Positions 15,448 to 22,993 of a stretch of DNA of 34,884 bases are shown here, piece by piece; the stretch's first letter is position 1, and each line of letters begins with the position of its first letter. Position numbers and translations under genes: made by a program. The stretch spans positions 1 through 34,884 of the forward strand of contig CALGOK010000055.1 in the NCBI GenBank assembly GCA_937961295.1, written 5' to 3'. Below the pieces are notes generated by a model. It was not told the DNA's origin. It worked only from the letters and a program-made list of their open reading frames with translations, and did no database searches. Source of the stretch: an uncultured Gemmatimonadota bacterium. Its GTDB lineage: Bacteria > Gemmatimonadota > Gemmatimonadetes > Gemmatimonadales > GWC2-71-9.

Positions 15448-15929
15448 TCCCGCAGCGCCGCCTCGATCCTCGCGATGTCGATCTTCCCCATCTCCAGCAT
15501 CGCGTCGAACGCCCGCTTCGCCGCAGCCCGGTCCGGATGGCTGATCGCCTCCATCAGTGCCACCGGGACGATCTGCCATGACACGCCCCACCGGTCCTTG
15601 CACCAGCCGCAGGCACTCTCCTCGCCACCATTCGCCACGATCGCGTTCCAGTAGCGGTCGGTCTCCTCCTGCGTCGCGGTGGAGACCTGGAACGAGAACG
15701 CCTCCGTCAGCCGGAACGTCGGCCCGCCGTTGAGGCCGACGCACGGGATGCCGAGCACCGTGAACTCCACGGTGAGCACGCCATCGGCGCTGCCGGAGGG
15801 ATGGTCACCCGGCGCACGGTACACCGCTCCCACCGACGAATCGGGAAAGGTCGCGGCGTAGAAGTTGGCCGCCGCTTCGGCGTCGTTGTCGGCGTACCAG
15901 AGGCAGATGGTGTTCTTGGGGCGGGACAT
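15444..15929 (-). CDS. PhnB-like VOC-superfamily protein
   Basis: 161 aa from ATG 15929, with GGAGAT about 6 nt upstream. The 3-demethylubiquinone-methyltransferase-like/PhnB fold is seen in TICLWYADNDAEAAANFYAATFPDSS, VEFTVLGIPCVGLNGGP, FSFQVSTATQEETDRYW, CGWCKDRWGVSWQIVP and the closing helix KRAFDAMLEMGKIDIARIEAAL. The metal ligands and substrate are unclear. Coupled with the aldo/keto reductase and divergent from another VOC protein, it may belong to a small-molecule detoxification pair. Confidence 0.9.
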   Translation of the reverse strand: MSRPKNTICLWYADNDAEAAANFYAATFPDSSVGAVYRAPGDHPSGSADGVLTVEFTVLGIPCVGLNGGPTFRLTEAFSFQVSTATQEETDRYWNAIVANGGEESACGWCKDRWGVSWQIVPVALMEAISHPDRAAAKRAFDAMLEMGKIDIARIEAALRE

Positions 15930-15985
15930 GAAGATCTCCGCAAGGGGAATCGGTCGTCGTCGGACCCGCGAATGACTCGTCCGAC

Positions 15986-15991
15986 TATCAT
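15986..15991 (+). promoter_or_regulatory. Candidate -10 box for the VOC gene
   Basis: TATCAT lies 35 nt before ATG 16027, in the divergent gap. AAGGGA about 7 nt before the ATG would be the ribosome site, so this would be a leadered transcript. A -35 element is not evident. Confidence 0.4.
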
Positions 15992-16026
15992 TGATCCCAA
16001 CCCCACCCACCCACAAGGGATCCCGC

Positions 16027-16419
16027 ATGCCCGCCCTCAACGCCTCCACCCTCGGCTGCTCGCTCACCTGCAAGGACATCGAGGCCTCGATCGCCTTCTA
16101 CCGCGACGTCCTCGGCTTCACCGTGGCGATGCCGTTCGAGCGGGACGGCAAGCTCGCCGGCGCGGTGGTCACTGCCGGCGACATCCGCATCGTCCTCAAC
16201 CAGGACGACGGCAAGCTCGGCTGGGACCGCATCAAGGGGCAGGGCTTCTACCTGCAGATCAACGTCGACTCGCGTGCCGACGTCGACGCCGCGGCCGAGC
16301 GGATCAAGGCGGCCGGCCACGACCTCATCGTCGAGCCGGAAGACCGGCCGTGGGGGGCCCGGATGTTCACGCTCAAGGATCTCGACGGGTTCAAGCTGGG
16401 GTTCTCGACGCCACTGTAG
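16027..16419 (+). CDS. VOC (glyoxalase/bleomycin-resistance-like) protein
   Basis: 130 aa from ATG 16027, supported by AAGGGA upstream. Two beta-alpha-beta-beta-beta modules of a vicinal-oxygen-chelate protein are visible: LTCKDIEASIAFYRDVLGFTV, GDIRIVLNQDDGK, FYLQINVDSRADVDAAAERI and RMFTLKDLDGFKLGFSTPL. Such proteins bind metal and small electrophiles or antibiotics. The canonical second-module acidic ligand may be in DLDG. The specific substrate is unknown. The stop is immediately followed by a repeat element. Confidence 0.9.
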   Translation: MPALNASTLGCSLTCKDIEASIAFYRDVLGFTVAMPFERDGKLAGAVVTAGDIRIVLNQDDGKLGWDRIKGQGFYLQINVDSRADVDAAAERIKAAGHDLIVEPEDRPWGARMFTLKDLDGFKLGFSTPL

Positions 16420-16421
16420 GA

Positions 16422-16451
16422 CTGTCACCCCGAGCGCAGCGAGGGGGCGGA
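16422..16451. repeat. Half copy of the CTGTCACCCCGAG palindromic element
   Basis: CTGTCACCCCGAG (16422-16434) and GAGGGGGCGGA (16441-16451) match the left half of the element inside the histidine kinase gene (17750-17787), but the spacer is CGCAGC instead of the GGATGC palindrome. It starts 3 nt after the VOC stop. A right half is not recognisable. The remainder of the gap to 16532 holds nothing else convincing. Confidence 0.75.
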
Positions 16452-16532
16452 GCCTGACGGCCAGTTCCCAGCCGATCGCACCAGAGCGGGGGGCGTCCTG
16501 GCAGCCCCCTCCCGAACGGCACGTCCGCGCCC

Positions 16533-16811
16533 TCAGTTGATGACCCCTGCCACGATGCTCATCACCACCGGGAACGCCACCACGGAGAGTGCGAGCGTCC
16601 CGCGCACCCGCGTCCCGCGGGTGAGCTCCACATAGGCGAGCACCAGCAGGGCGAGGGTCGTCAGCGGCGGGGTGGAGCAGACATCGGGGAGCTGGGCGGG
16701 ACCGAGCTCCGCGAGACAGCGCTGCACCATCCAGAAGTGCGCCCCTGAAAGGGCCACCACGGGCAACCAGGCAAGCAGCGTGCGGGGAGCTGGGCGTGGC
16801 ACACTCGGCAT
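16533..16811 (-). CDS. Small membrane protein, unknown
   Basis: 92 aa with two or three membrane helices: TLLAWLPVVALSGAHFWM, PPLTTLALLVLAYVEL and LALSVVAFPVVMSIVAGVI. A CLAELGPAQLPDVCS loop carries two cysteines that could bridge outside the membrane. No family is recognised. ATG 16811 is 6 nt beyond the cupredoxin stop, so it is likely cotranscribed with it. Confidence 0.68.
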   Translation of the reverse strand: MPSVPRPAPRTLLAWLPVVALSGAHFWMVQRCLAELGPAQLPDVCSTPPLTTLALLVLAYVELTRGTRVRGTLALSVVAFPVVMSIVAGVIN

Positions 16812-16817
16812 GTCGGC

Positions 16818-17291
16818 CTACCTCACGTGAAGGACGCGGATCATTCCGAGCTCGCTGTGGAGCGGCGCGGTGTCGGAGTCGGCGAAGGCACAGACAAGAA
16901 GGTATCGGCGACCCGACTCGAGCGTGACAAGCAAGCGACCGGGAGTGGTCTCGCCCGGCCCCGCGGTGAGAATACCGCTGGTGGGTTCGCGGTGTGCCGC
17001 CCAGCCGGAGTCGATCCGCGCCAGCGGAAGGACCACCTCGAGATCAACCCCGGGACGCAGCGCGATCAGCTTGAGTTCGTGACGGACGGTGCCGGTATTC
17101 CGGAAGGTGATCACCGTCTCGCCTGGCGGCACGGTGTCCGGCGCGCTGAAGGCGTAGTCGAGGCCGGTCACGCGGAGGTCTGACCACTCCCGGGCCACGG
17201 CCGTTCCGTCCTCGTCAGACTCCGGGGTTGGAGCGCACGATGTGGCCGCCAAGGCCGCTACCAGGACCACGAGGGGTCGGGCCAGGTTCAC
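16818..17291 (-). CDS. Cupredoxin-domain lipoprotein
   Basis: 157 aa from GTG 17291. The signal and lipobox LAATSC place the lipidated Cys at 19. The cupredoxin beta-sandwich spans about 38-157: VTGLDYAFSAPDTVPPGETVITFRN, then TGTVRHELKL and CAFADSDTAPLHSELGM. His71, Cys134, His145 and Met150 look like the four type-1 copper ligands, though the Cys-to-His spacing (10 residues) is longer than in plastocyanin and matches lipoprotein cupredoxins with a CF/AxxD...H....GM loop. Copper binding is thus likely but not shown. It lies downstream of a two-component system. Confidence 0.86.
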   Translation of the reverse strand: MNLARPLVVLVAALAATSCAPTPESDEDGTAVAREWSDLRVTGLDYAFSAPDTVPPGETVITFRNTGTVRHELKLIALRPGVDLEVVLPLARIDSGWAAHREPTSGILTAGPGETTPGRLLVTLESGRRYLLVCAFADSDTAPLHSELGMIRVLHVR

Positions 17292-17310
17292 GAACTGAAC
17301 TCGGCGCAGG

Positions 17311-17490
17311 CTACTTCGCCTTGGCGGCGCGAGCCGCGCCTAGGGCCGCCCCGATTGCCACGCCAATCGCCACGCCGATGGCAATGTTGCCCGATGCCAC
17401 GCCGAGCGCGGCGCCGACCCCGGCGCCAATCGCCACGCCCACGCCCATCGCGGAATACTTCTGCGCGTCGTTCGAGTCGCCTGTGCCCAC
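17311..17490 (-). CDS. Glycine-zipper small membrane protein
   Basis: A 59-aa protein from GTG 17490, with AGGAG about 7 nt upstream. A polar head (GTGDSNDAQKYS) is followed by repeated small-residue helices: GVGVAIGAGVGAALGVASG and IAIGVAIGVAIGAALGAARA, with GxxxG/AxxxG spacing, and a basic tail AAKAK. Glycine-zipper proteins of this type are found widely in small membrane-protein operons; they may form helical pores or scaffolds. It sits 30 nt after the histidine kinase stop and 19 nt before the cupredoxin gene. Confidence 0.8.
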   Translation of the reverse strand: MGTGDSNDAQKYSAMGVGVAIGAGVGAALGVASGNIAIGVAIGVAIGAALGAARAAKAK

Positions 17491-17520
17491 GGAACTGCTC
17501 CTGAGGAGGGTGGTGTCAGG

Positions 17521-19062
17521 TCATCCGAGCCGCACCGTGAAGGTACTGCCGCGGCCCGGTTCCGACGCCACCCGGATCTCCCCACCCATCGCCTCGACCA
17601 GCCGCCGGGCCACCGGGAGCCCCAGCCCCATCCCGCCGGTGGCGCGGCTTCGCGACGGGTCGATCCGGTAGAAGCGCTCCCAGATGCGGTCGAGCTGGTC
17701 GGGCGGGATGCCGGGGCCGCGGTCTTCGACGAGGATCGAGATGCTGGACCTGTCACCCCGAGGATGCGCAGCATCCGAGGGGGCGGAACCAGCCGCATTC
17801 GGCTCTCCGCCCCCTCCCTCTCGCGGTGCTCGGGGTCGGGGTGACAGCTGCACCACCACCTTCACGCTCCCCGGCTCCGACGAGTGCGTCACCGCATTCT
17901 GGATCAGGTTGCGCAGCACCTGGCCGAGCCGGCGCTCGTCGGCACGTGCGAGGACCGCTTCCGTGGGGACGTCGACCACGATCGCGTGCGCCGGATCGAA
18001 TCCCGCCGCGGCGCGACGCGCGACCGCCGCGACGTCGACCTCCTCGCTCGCGACGGTCAGCTCGCCGGCGTCGGCGAGCGCAAGATCGCGCAGGTCGTCG
18101 ACGAGCCGGTTGAGCACGCCGGCCTCGTCCTGCAGGATCGCCAGCAGCTCGTCGTCCACCGGCCGCACGCCGTCACGCGCCGCCTCGAGCAGTGCCACCA
18201 GGTTGGTGAGCGGCGTCCGCAACTCGTGCGCCACGTCGGTCACCATCTGCTTCCGCTGCGCTTCGCTCGACTCGAGCCGCTCGGCCATGGCGTTGAACGA
18301 GGCGCCGAGTCGTCCCAGTTCGTCGCCACCGCTGGCATCAACTCGCACACCAAGGTCGCCGTCGCGCAGCCGGTCGGTCGCACGCGAGAGCTCCCCTACC
18401 CGGCCGAGCAGCGGCCCCGAAACTGCCAGCGTCAGGATCGCGGCGAGCACGCTGCCGATGACGAGCGCGAGCTTGATCCGCTGGGTGAGAACCGTCGTGG
18501 CCTGTTCCGCCTCCTCGGTCCGCTGCGCTTCGCGCGGCGGCTCGTCGGGTGACAGCGCCTCGTTCATCATGCTCCCCACGTGCGCACCAACCCTCGGGAT
18601 CACGATCAGGTAGCGCGGGTCGAGCGAGTCGCGGGGGTCGATGATCTGGCCCTGACCCGCCACCCGCACCAGCGCGCGGCGTCCGTCGTGCGCCTCGTCA
18701 CGGCGAAACTCGAACTCGCCGTTCGGCCCGAGCATCAGTTCGCCTCGGTCAGCGGCAATGGTCGTGGCCACCACGTTGCCCAGCCCATCGACCACCGCGG
18801 CTCCGTCGAGCAGCGAGTCACGCGACACCACCTCGCGCAGCGCTGCCGCCAGCCCGGCCGAATCGGTCGCGCCGGCGAGCAGGGCGGCCTCGGTGAGGTC
18901 GCGGCCGGCAATACCGATCCGCCGTTGGGTCATCGCTTCGCTGGTGACCCGGTTGATTTCCACCGTTCCCCAGCGACCGAGCAGCGTGCCGAGCCCCACG
19001 AGCCCCGCCACCAGCAGGACCCACACCACCACGAAGAAGCGCCAGCGCAGCGAGCGGATCAC
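17521..19062 (-). CDS. Sensor histidine kinase with in-frame palindromic insert
   Basis: A 513-aa membrane sensor kinase. TM1 is about 9-29, a periplasmic sensor part follows, TM2 about 197-218, and HAMP about 219-272. The dimerisation/phosphoacceptor motif is DVAHELRTPL with His279. The ATPase has N-box LRNLIQNAVTH (385-393), G1 VEDRGPGIP, and G2 GGMGLGL. Between the N-box and G1, residues 406-438 are a Pro/Arg/Gly/Ser-rich stretch encoded by the 98-nt palindrome at 17750-17847; removing these 33 codons joins VVVQ to SSISILVEDRG, the normal family strand order. The kinase partner is the coupled upstream regulator, with a 4-nt overlap. Confidence 0.92.
   Translation of the reverse strand: MIRSLRWRFFVVVWVLLVAGLVGLGTLLGRWGTVEINRVTSEAMTQRRIGIAGRDLTEAALLAGATDSAGLAAALREVVSRDSLLDGAAVVDGLGNVVATTIAADRGELMLGPNGEFEFRRDEAHDGRRALVRVAGQGQIIDPRDSLDPRYLIVIPRVGAHVGSMMNEALSPDEPPREAQRTEEAEQATTVLTQRIKLALVIGSVLAAILTLAVSGPLLGRVGELSRATDRLRDGDLGVRVDASGGDELGRLGASFNAMAERLESSEAQRKQMVTDVAHELRTPLTNLVALLEAARDGVRPVDDELLAILQDEAGVLNRLVDDLRDLALADAGELTVASEEVDVAAVARRAAAGFDPAHAIVVDVPTEAVLARADERRLGQVLRNLIQNAVTHSSEPGSVKVVVQLSPRPRAPREGGGGEPNAAGSAPSDAAHPRGDRSSISILVEDRGPGIPPDQLDRIWERFYRIDPSRSRATGGMGLGLPVARRLVEAMGGEIRVASEPGRGSTFTVRLG
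17750..17847. repeat. 98-bp palindromic element inserted in the kinase gene
   Basis: Outer perfect arms CTGTCACCCCGA (17750-17761) and its reverse complement (17836-17847); inner perfect arms GAGGGGGCGGA (17777-17787) and TCCGCCCCCTC (17806-17816); plus small hairpins GGATGC/GCATCC and AGCCG/CGGCT. The 33 codons containing it keep the kinase frame open. Half of the same element is at 16422-16451. Confidence 0.9.
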
Positions 19063-19751
19063 GCCCCCTCCTCCGCCAGCCGGTAGCCGGCCCCGAACGC
19101 CGTCTCGATCCGGGTGCGGGCACCACTGACCTCACCGAGTTTGCGGCGGATGTTGCGGACGTGCACATCGATCGTGCGCTCCAGCGGTTCGCGCCCGTCG
19201 CCGGGCAACCGGTCGAGCAGCGCCATCCGCGACATCACCCGGCCCGGCCGCTCGGCCAGCGCCACCATCAGCGCGAACTCCGATGGCGTCAGGTCGAGTG
19301 TCACGCCGGCCACCGTCACCAACTGCGCCTCGAGGTCAATCGACATGTCGGCGAACCGGAGCTGCTTGTCGCTCCCGGGCGGCGCGCGGCGCAGCAGCGC
19401 CTGGATCCGCGCCACCAGCTCGCGCGGCGAGAACGGCTTGGAGACGTAGTCGTCGGCGCCGCCCTCGAACCCCTCGAGGCGATCCTCCTCGAGCGTGCGG
19501 GCCGTCACCATGATGACCGGCGTGCTCCCCTGCTCCCGGATCGCGCGGCACACCTCGAGCCCCGCGGCACCCGGCAGCATCCGGTCAAGCACCACCAGGT
19601 CGAACGGCTCGATCCGGCTTCGCGCGATCGCCGCGGCGCCGTCGTGCTCCACGAACACCTTGTGCCCGGCAGGCCGCAGGTAGAGGGCGATCACGTCGGC
19701 CGTGCGACGGTCGTCCTCCACCACCAGGATGCGGGCACTCGCGGCAGTCAT
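19059..19751 (-). CDS. OmpR-family response regulator
   Basis: 230 aa from ATG 19751, with GGAGG 7-8 nt upstream; the longer upstream frame has no receiver sequence. Receiver: ILVVEDDRRTADVIALYL, phosphoacceptor Asp56 in LVVLDRMLPG, VIMVTARTLEEDRLEGFEGGADDYVSKPF with its conserved Lys. DNA-binding winged helix: DLTPSEFALMVALAERPGRVMSR, RTIDVHVRNIRRKLGE and GAGYRL. It is coupled to the histidine kinase (4-nt overlap) and is the likely controller of the glycine-zipper, cupredoxin and membrane-protein genes. Confidence 0.95.
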   Translation of the reverse strand: MTAASARILVVEDDRRTADVIALYLRPAGHKVFVEHDGAAAIARSRIEPFDLVVLDRMLPGAAGLEVCRAIREQGSTPVIMVTARTLEEDRLEGFEGGADDYVSKPFSPRELVARIQALLRRAPPGSDKQLRFADMSIDLEAQLVTVAGVTLDLTPSEFALMVALAERPGRVMSRMALLDRLPGDGREPLERTIDVHVRNIRRKLGEVSGARTRIETAFGAGYRLAEEGA

Positions 19752-19846
19752 GGGGCAGCCTCCTTCACCGTACCCGCCGCCTGCTGCGACCAATGACCCG
19801 GGCGGGGCATCGCTCCAATCACACCCCTACCCGAGGATGAGCCATC

Positions 19847-20311
19847 ATGCGCGCTGCCGCCCTTGCCGCCTGGGCCACCCTGGCCATTCCCCACGTCCTT
19901 CCCGCCCAGGCGCATCCCCTGGTCGGAGCCTGGGACCTGACCTACGCCGCCGGGATGCAGGTGGAGAACGGGGTGGCCACGCCGATCGAGGCGACCGCCG
20001 GGTTCACCGTCACCCTCGAGGGCGACTCGCTGATTGCGGTGCTGGAACGTCCCGCGGTGGATGGCATGGCCCAGCGGCCGCCGTCGCGATTCACCACCCC
20101 GCTCAGCACCACCTGGCCGATCGTCTTTCGACAGACCTCCGAGGCGACGCTCAGCATGGGCGGCGGAACGGAGAAGCGCACCGCGATCAGCGTCTGGTCG
20201 CTCACCGTCACCGGTGACGTGATCGAGGGGAGCGTCGAGCGCAGCATCGAGGGCCTCGACCTGCCGACCGCGGGACCGCAGCCGGTGCGAGGAGTCCGGA
20301 AGGAGAGCTAG
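19847..20311 (+). CDS. Secreted beta-rich protein, unknown
   Basis: 154 aa from ATG 19847, with AGGATGAG upstream. Signal peptide LAAWATLAIPHVLPAQA. The mature part begins HPLVGAWDLTYAAGMQVENG and continues with strand pairs (FTVTLEGDSLIAVLERP, TEKRTAISVWSLTVTGDVIEGSVERSIEG), resembling lipocalin-like secreted proteins that start with a GxWxLT strand. No ligand is assigned. It is convergent with the propeller gene and followed by an inverted repeat. Confidence 0.75.
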   Translation: MRAAALAAWATLAIPHVLPAQAHPLVGAWDLTYAAGMQVENGVATPIEATAGFTVTLEGDSLIAVLERPAVDGMAQRPPSRFTTPLSTTWPIVFRQTSEATLSMGGGTEKRTAISVWSLTVTGDVIEGSVERSIEGLDLPTAGPQPVRGVRKES

Positions 20312-20352
20312 CAACGGCACGATGGACCCCTCGGATGCGGTCAGAGCTGGTA

Positions 20353-20444
20353 GTCGTTGGTCGTTGGTCGTTTGGGTGTGCCGCCCAGCTCGACGGCCTG
20401 TCGGGAGCAACGCAGGGTGGCCCTGAGACCCTAACGACCAACGA
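20353..20444. repeat. Heptad-armed inverted repeat between convergent genes
   Basis: The left arm (20353-20376) contains three 7-nt GTCGTTG-type units. The right arm (20429-20444) contains the complement; TCGTTGGTCGTTTGGG pairs at 15 of 16 positions, with further partial similarity into 20480. It lies between two convergent stops and could be a bidirectional terminator. Confidence 0.7.
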
Positions 20445-20483
20445 CCGACCCCTCACTGCTCACGACTCAGGACTCACCTCTCT

Positions 20484-21620
20484 TCACGGCAACGCATACC
20501 GCTCAAGGTACTGCAGGTCGCTGTCGTCGAAGCGCACCAGGTACACCGACAGCAGGCCCATCCCGGCCACCTGCCGGTCGGCGGGCAGCTGCACCGTGCC
20601 GATGTGCTGGCCGCGCGGATCGAAGAGGTCATAGCGCCACGGCTGCCCGGCCGGCTGGTTCCGGCGCACCCACAACCGCTCGCGCCCATCGACCCAGGTG
20701 TGCGCCGCACCGAACGCCGGCTTGGCCTCCGGCCAGGGCAGGTCGTCGAGCGTCGACTGCGGCGGGCGCCCGCGCTGCAGCGTGACGCTGCGCTGGCCGT
20801 TGTTCATCTCCACGCCGACCCCGACTCCACCGCGACGCTGCACCTCCGCCTGCCACTCCTCGCGCTCGGCCCGGCCGATCGGTACCGGGCGGTGGTTCAC
20901 CGGCGCGCCCGACCGCCAGGAGCCGTCAGGACCCCGCACGTCAACGTGATAGTCACTCGCGCGCACCACGTACACCAGTCCGGACGGCGACACCGCCCAG
21001 CCGTCCTGCGGCGAGAGCGGCACCGGGCGCGAGGAGACGTTGCGATTGTTGGGGCCTCCCGACTCGGTGGTCTTCATCTCGGGCGCCTTGAGCGACGCGA
21101 CCTGCTCGGTGCGCCCGGTGCGGCGATCGTGCTTCATCAGCGCATTGGAGTCGCCGCGCGACATGGCGCGGAAGTAGATGTTGCCTGCGTGATCGATCCC
21201 GCCCGGAATCATGAAGGTCATCGACCCCGGCCCGGCATCACCGCCCGACACGATCGGGGTGGTGTTGCCAAAGCGGCCACGGTTGTCCAGCGCCGTCAGC
21301 CGCGCATTGCCGAGATCCACCAGCAGCGTCGAGTCGCCGGGGAGCGGCCAGACCGAGTCGGGCTGCTTGTGCTCGCCGGGCCCCGCCCCGCTGCGGCCCA
21401 GCGTGGTGGCCTGGGCCAGCGTGCGATCGAGCCGCTTGAGCACCCGGTCCATCGGGTCGGCCACCAGCACCGACCCGTCGGCGAGCTCGCGGACGCCATT
21501 GATCATCCCGAACTCACCGGGGTGGGCGCCGGTGGGCGCGCCGAGGGTGATCTCCCGTGCGGATTGGGCCGAGAGGGGAGAGGAGAGAGCAAGCGACAGC
21601 AGGACTGGTACGGCACGCAT
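20484..21620 (-). CDS. Secreted six-bladed beta-propeller
   Basis: 378 aa from ATG 21620, with GGAGG 8 nt upstream. Signal peptide PVLLSLALSSPLSAQ. Propeller turns include ELADGSVLVADPMDRVLKRLD, GRSGAGPGEHKQPDSVW, DSTLLVDLGNARLTALD, GIDHAGNIYFRA and WVDGRERLWVRR, arranged as repeated blades. The GRSGxGPGE motif recurs in the propeller at 4922-6001. The role is unknown; these proteins often bind ligands or partners in the periplasm. No operon partner upstream on the same strand. Confidence 0.85.
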   Translation of the reverse strand: MRAVPVLLSLALSSPLSAQSAREITLGAPTGAHPGEFGMINGVRELADGSVLVADPMDRVLKRLDRTLAQATTLGRSGAGPGEHKQPDSVWPLPGDSTLLVDLGNARLTALDNRGRFGNTTPIVSGGDAGPGSMTFMIPGGIDHAGNIYFRAMSRGDSNALMKHDRRTGRTEQVASLKAPEMKTTESGGPNNRNVSSRPVPLSPQDGWAVSPSGLVYVVRASDYHVDVRGPDGSWRSGAPVNHRPVPIGRAEREEWQAEVQRRGGVGVGVEMNNGQRSVTLQRGRPPQSTLDDLPWPEAKPAFGAAHTWVDGRERLWVRRNQPAGQPWRYDLFDPRGQHIGTVQLPADRQVAGMGLLSVYLVRFDDSDLQYLERYALP

Positions 21621-21699
21621 GGAAGGGCCTCCATCAGGGTTTCGTGACGATGGAGACTACGCGGGAAATGTGAAGGGGGTGTGTAGGACGGAGGACGGG

Positions 21700-21705
21700 T
21701 ATCTT
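21700..21705 (+). promoter_or_regulatory. Candidate -10 box, leaderless nhaA
   Basis: TATCTT ends 5 nt before ATG 21711 and no ribosome site follows. Transcription starting about 6-7 nt after it would begin at or near the ATG. The upstream bases contain GGACGGAGGACGG, like a repeat arm. Confidence 0.45.
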
Positions 21706-21710
21706 CCCTC

Positions 21711-22919
21711 ATGGCCATCCCATCCCAGTTCCGCCGCGCCGATCGCCTCCTGCGGCCGCTGCAGGAGTTCCTCCGCCTCGAGGCCTCCGGCGGGCTGCTT
21801 CTCATGGCCGCCGCGGTGCTCGCGCTGATCGTCGCCAACTCGCCGCTCAAGGACGCCTACAACGGCTTCCTCGCCACCCCGTTCACGATCCAGTTCGGCG
21901 AGGCGGGGATCGCCAAGCCGCTGCTGCTCTGGATCAACGACGGCCTGATGGCGGTGTTCTTCCTGCTGATCGGGATGGAACTCAAGCGGGAGATGGCCGA
22001 GGGGCACCTGTCGACCCTGCGGCGCGCGGCGCTGCCCGCGTTCGCCGCACTGGGCGGGATGGTCGCCCCGGCCCTGATCTTTGCAGGGTTCAATTGGAAC
22101 GATCCGATCGCGCTGCACGGCTGGGCGATCCCCGCCGCGACCGACATCGCCTTCGCCCTCGGCGTCCTCTCGCTGCTCGGACCACGCGTCCCGGCAGTGC
22201 TCAAGGCGTTCCTGCTGAGCGTGGCGATCTTCGACGACTTGGGCGTGATCGTCGTCATCGCCCTGTTCTACTCGGGGCAGCTCTCGCTGGTGGCACTGGG
22301 CGTGGCCGCAGCGGTGGTGGTCGCGCTCGCCTGGCTCAACCGCGCCGGCGTGGTGCGGCCCACCGGCTACCTGCTGCTCGGCCTGGTGCTGTGGGTGGCG
22401 GTGCTCAAGTCAGGCGTCCATGCCACACTGGCCGGCGTGGCGGTCGCGATGTTCATCCCGCTCAAGGGCGGGCCCGAGGACAGCCGCTCCCCGCTGCGCG
22501 ACCTGGAGCACCTGCTGCACCCGTGGGTCGCCTACGGCATCCTGCCGCTGTTCGCCTTCGCCAATGCCGGCGTGCCAGTCGCGGGCCTTTCCCTCGCCGA
22601 CCTGGTGCACCCGGTACCGCTGGGGATCATCGCCGGGCTGTTCGTGGGCAAGCAGCTCGGCATCGTGCTGATGGCGTTCCTGGCGGTGCGACTCGGGCTG
22701 GCCGCGCTGCCCGCGGGCACCAAGTGGTCGCAGCTCCACGCCGTGGCGGTGGTCGCGGGCATCGGCTTCACCATGTCGCTGTTCATCGCCACGCTCGCCG
22801 CAGGCGACGGAGGCGAGATCTACTTCGAGATGGAGCGGCTCGGCATCCTGCTCGGCTCGCTGCTGTCGGGCGTGGTGGGGTACCTGCTGCTCCGGTGGAG
22901 ACTGCGAGAACAGGCATGA
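21711..22919 (+). CDS. nhaA: Na+/H+ antiporter NhaA
   Basis: A 402-aa inner-membrane antiporter, close to the usual family length, with about 12 helices. Family motifs: LWINDGLMAVFFLLIGMELKREM (about 73-95), PAATDIAFALGVLSLLG with Asp145 (E. coli Asp133 equivalent), and AIFDDLGVIVVIALFY with Asp175-Asp176, the paired aspartates that bind Na+ and H+ (163/164 in E. coli). The C-terminal HAVAVVAGIGFTMSLFIATLA contains the conserved helix. It exchanges cytoplasmic Na+ for external protons and supports salt and alkaline tolerance. Confidence 0.96.
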   Translation: MAIPSQFRRADRLLRPLQEFLRLEASGGLLLMAAAVLALIVANSPLKDAYNGFLATPFTIQFGEAGIAKPLLLWINDGLMAVFFLLIGMELKREMAEGHLSTLRRAALPAFAALGGMVAPALIFAGFNWNDPIALHGWAIPAATDIAFALGVLSLLGPRVPAVLKAFLLSVAIFDDLGVIVVIALFYSGQLSLVALGVAAAVVVALAWLNRAGVVRPTGYLLLGLVLWVAVLKSGVHATLAGVAVAMFIPLKGGPEDSRSPLRDLEHLLHPWVAYGILPLFAFANAGVPVAGLSLADLVHPVPLGIIAGLFVGKQLGIVLMAFLAVRLGLAALPAGTKWSQLHAVAVVAGIGFTMSLFIATLAAGDGGEIYFEMERLGILLGSLLSGVVGYLLLRWRLREQA

Positions 22920-22920
22920 C

Positions 22921-22991
22921 GCGACAGCGCGAGGGGCGAGGGGCGGTGTCCTCACCAATCCGCCCTTCGCCCTTCGCGCCTCGCCTGTCGC
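22921..22991. repeat. Inverted repeat between nhaA and the DASS gene
   Basis: GCGACAG (22921-22927) pairs with CTGTCGC (22985-22991), and CGCGAGGGGCGAGGGGCG (22928-22945) pairs with the other arm at 16 of 18 positions, the mismatches being G-U wobbles. Its heptad units resemble those at 26891. It fills the 74-nt gap between convergent stops and probably terminates both transcripts. Confidence 0.8.
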
Positions 22992-22993
22992 CG

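Noticed and set aside
20353..20444. CRISPR-like array
   Set aside because: The units are 7 nt and arranged as complementary arms, without spacers or direct 25-40-nt repeats.
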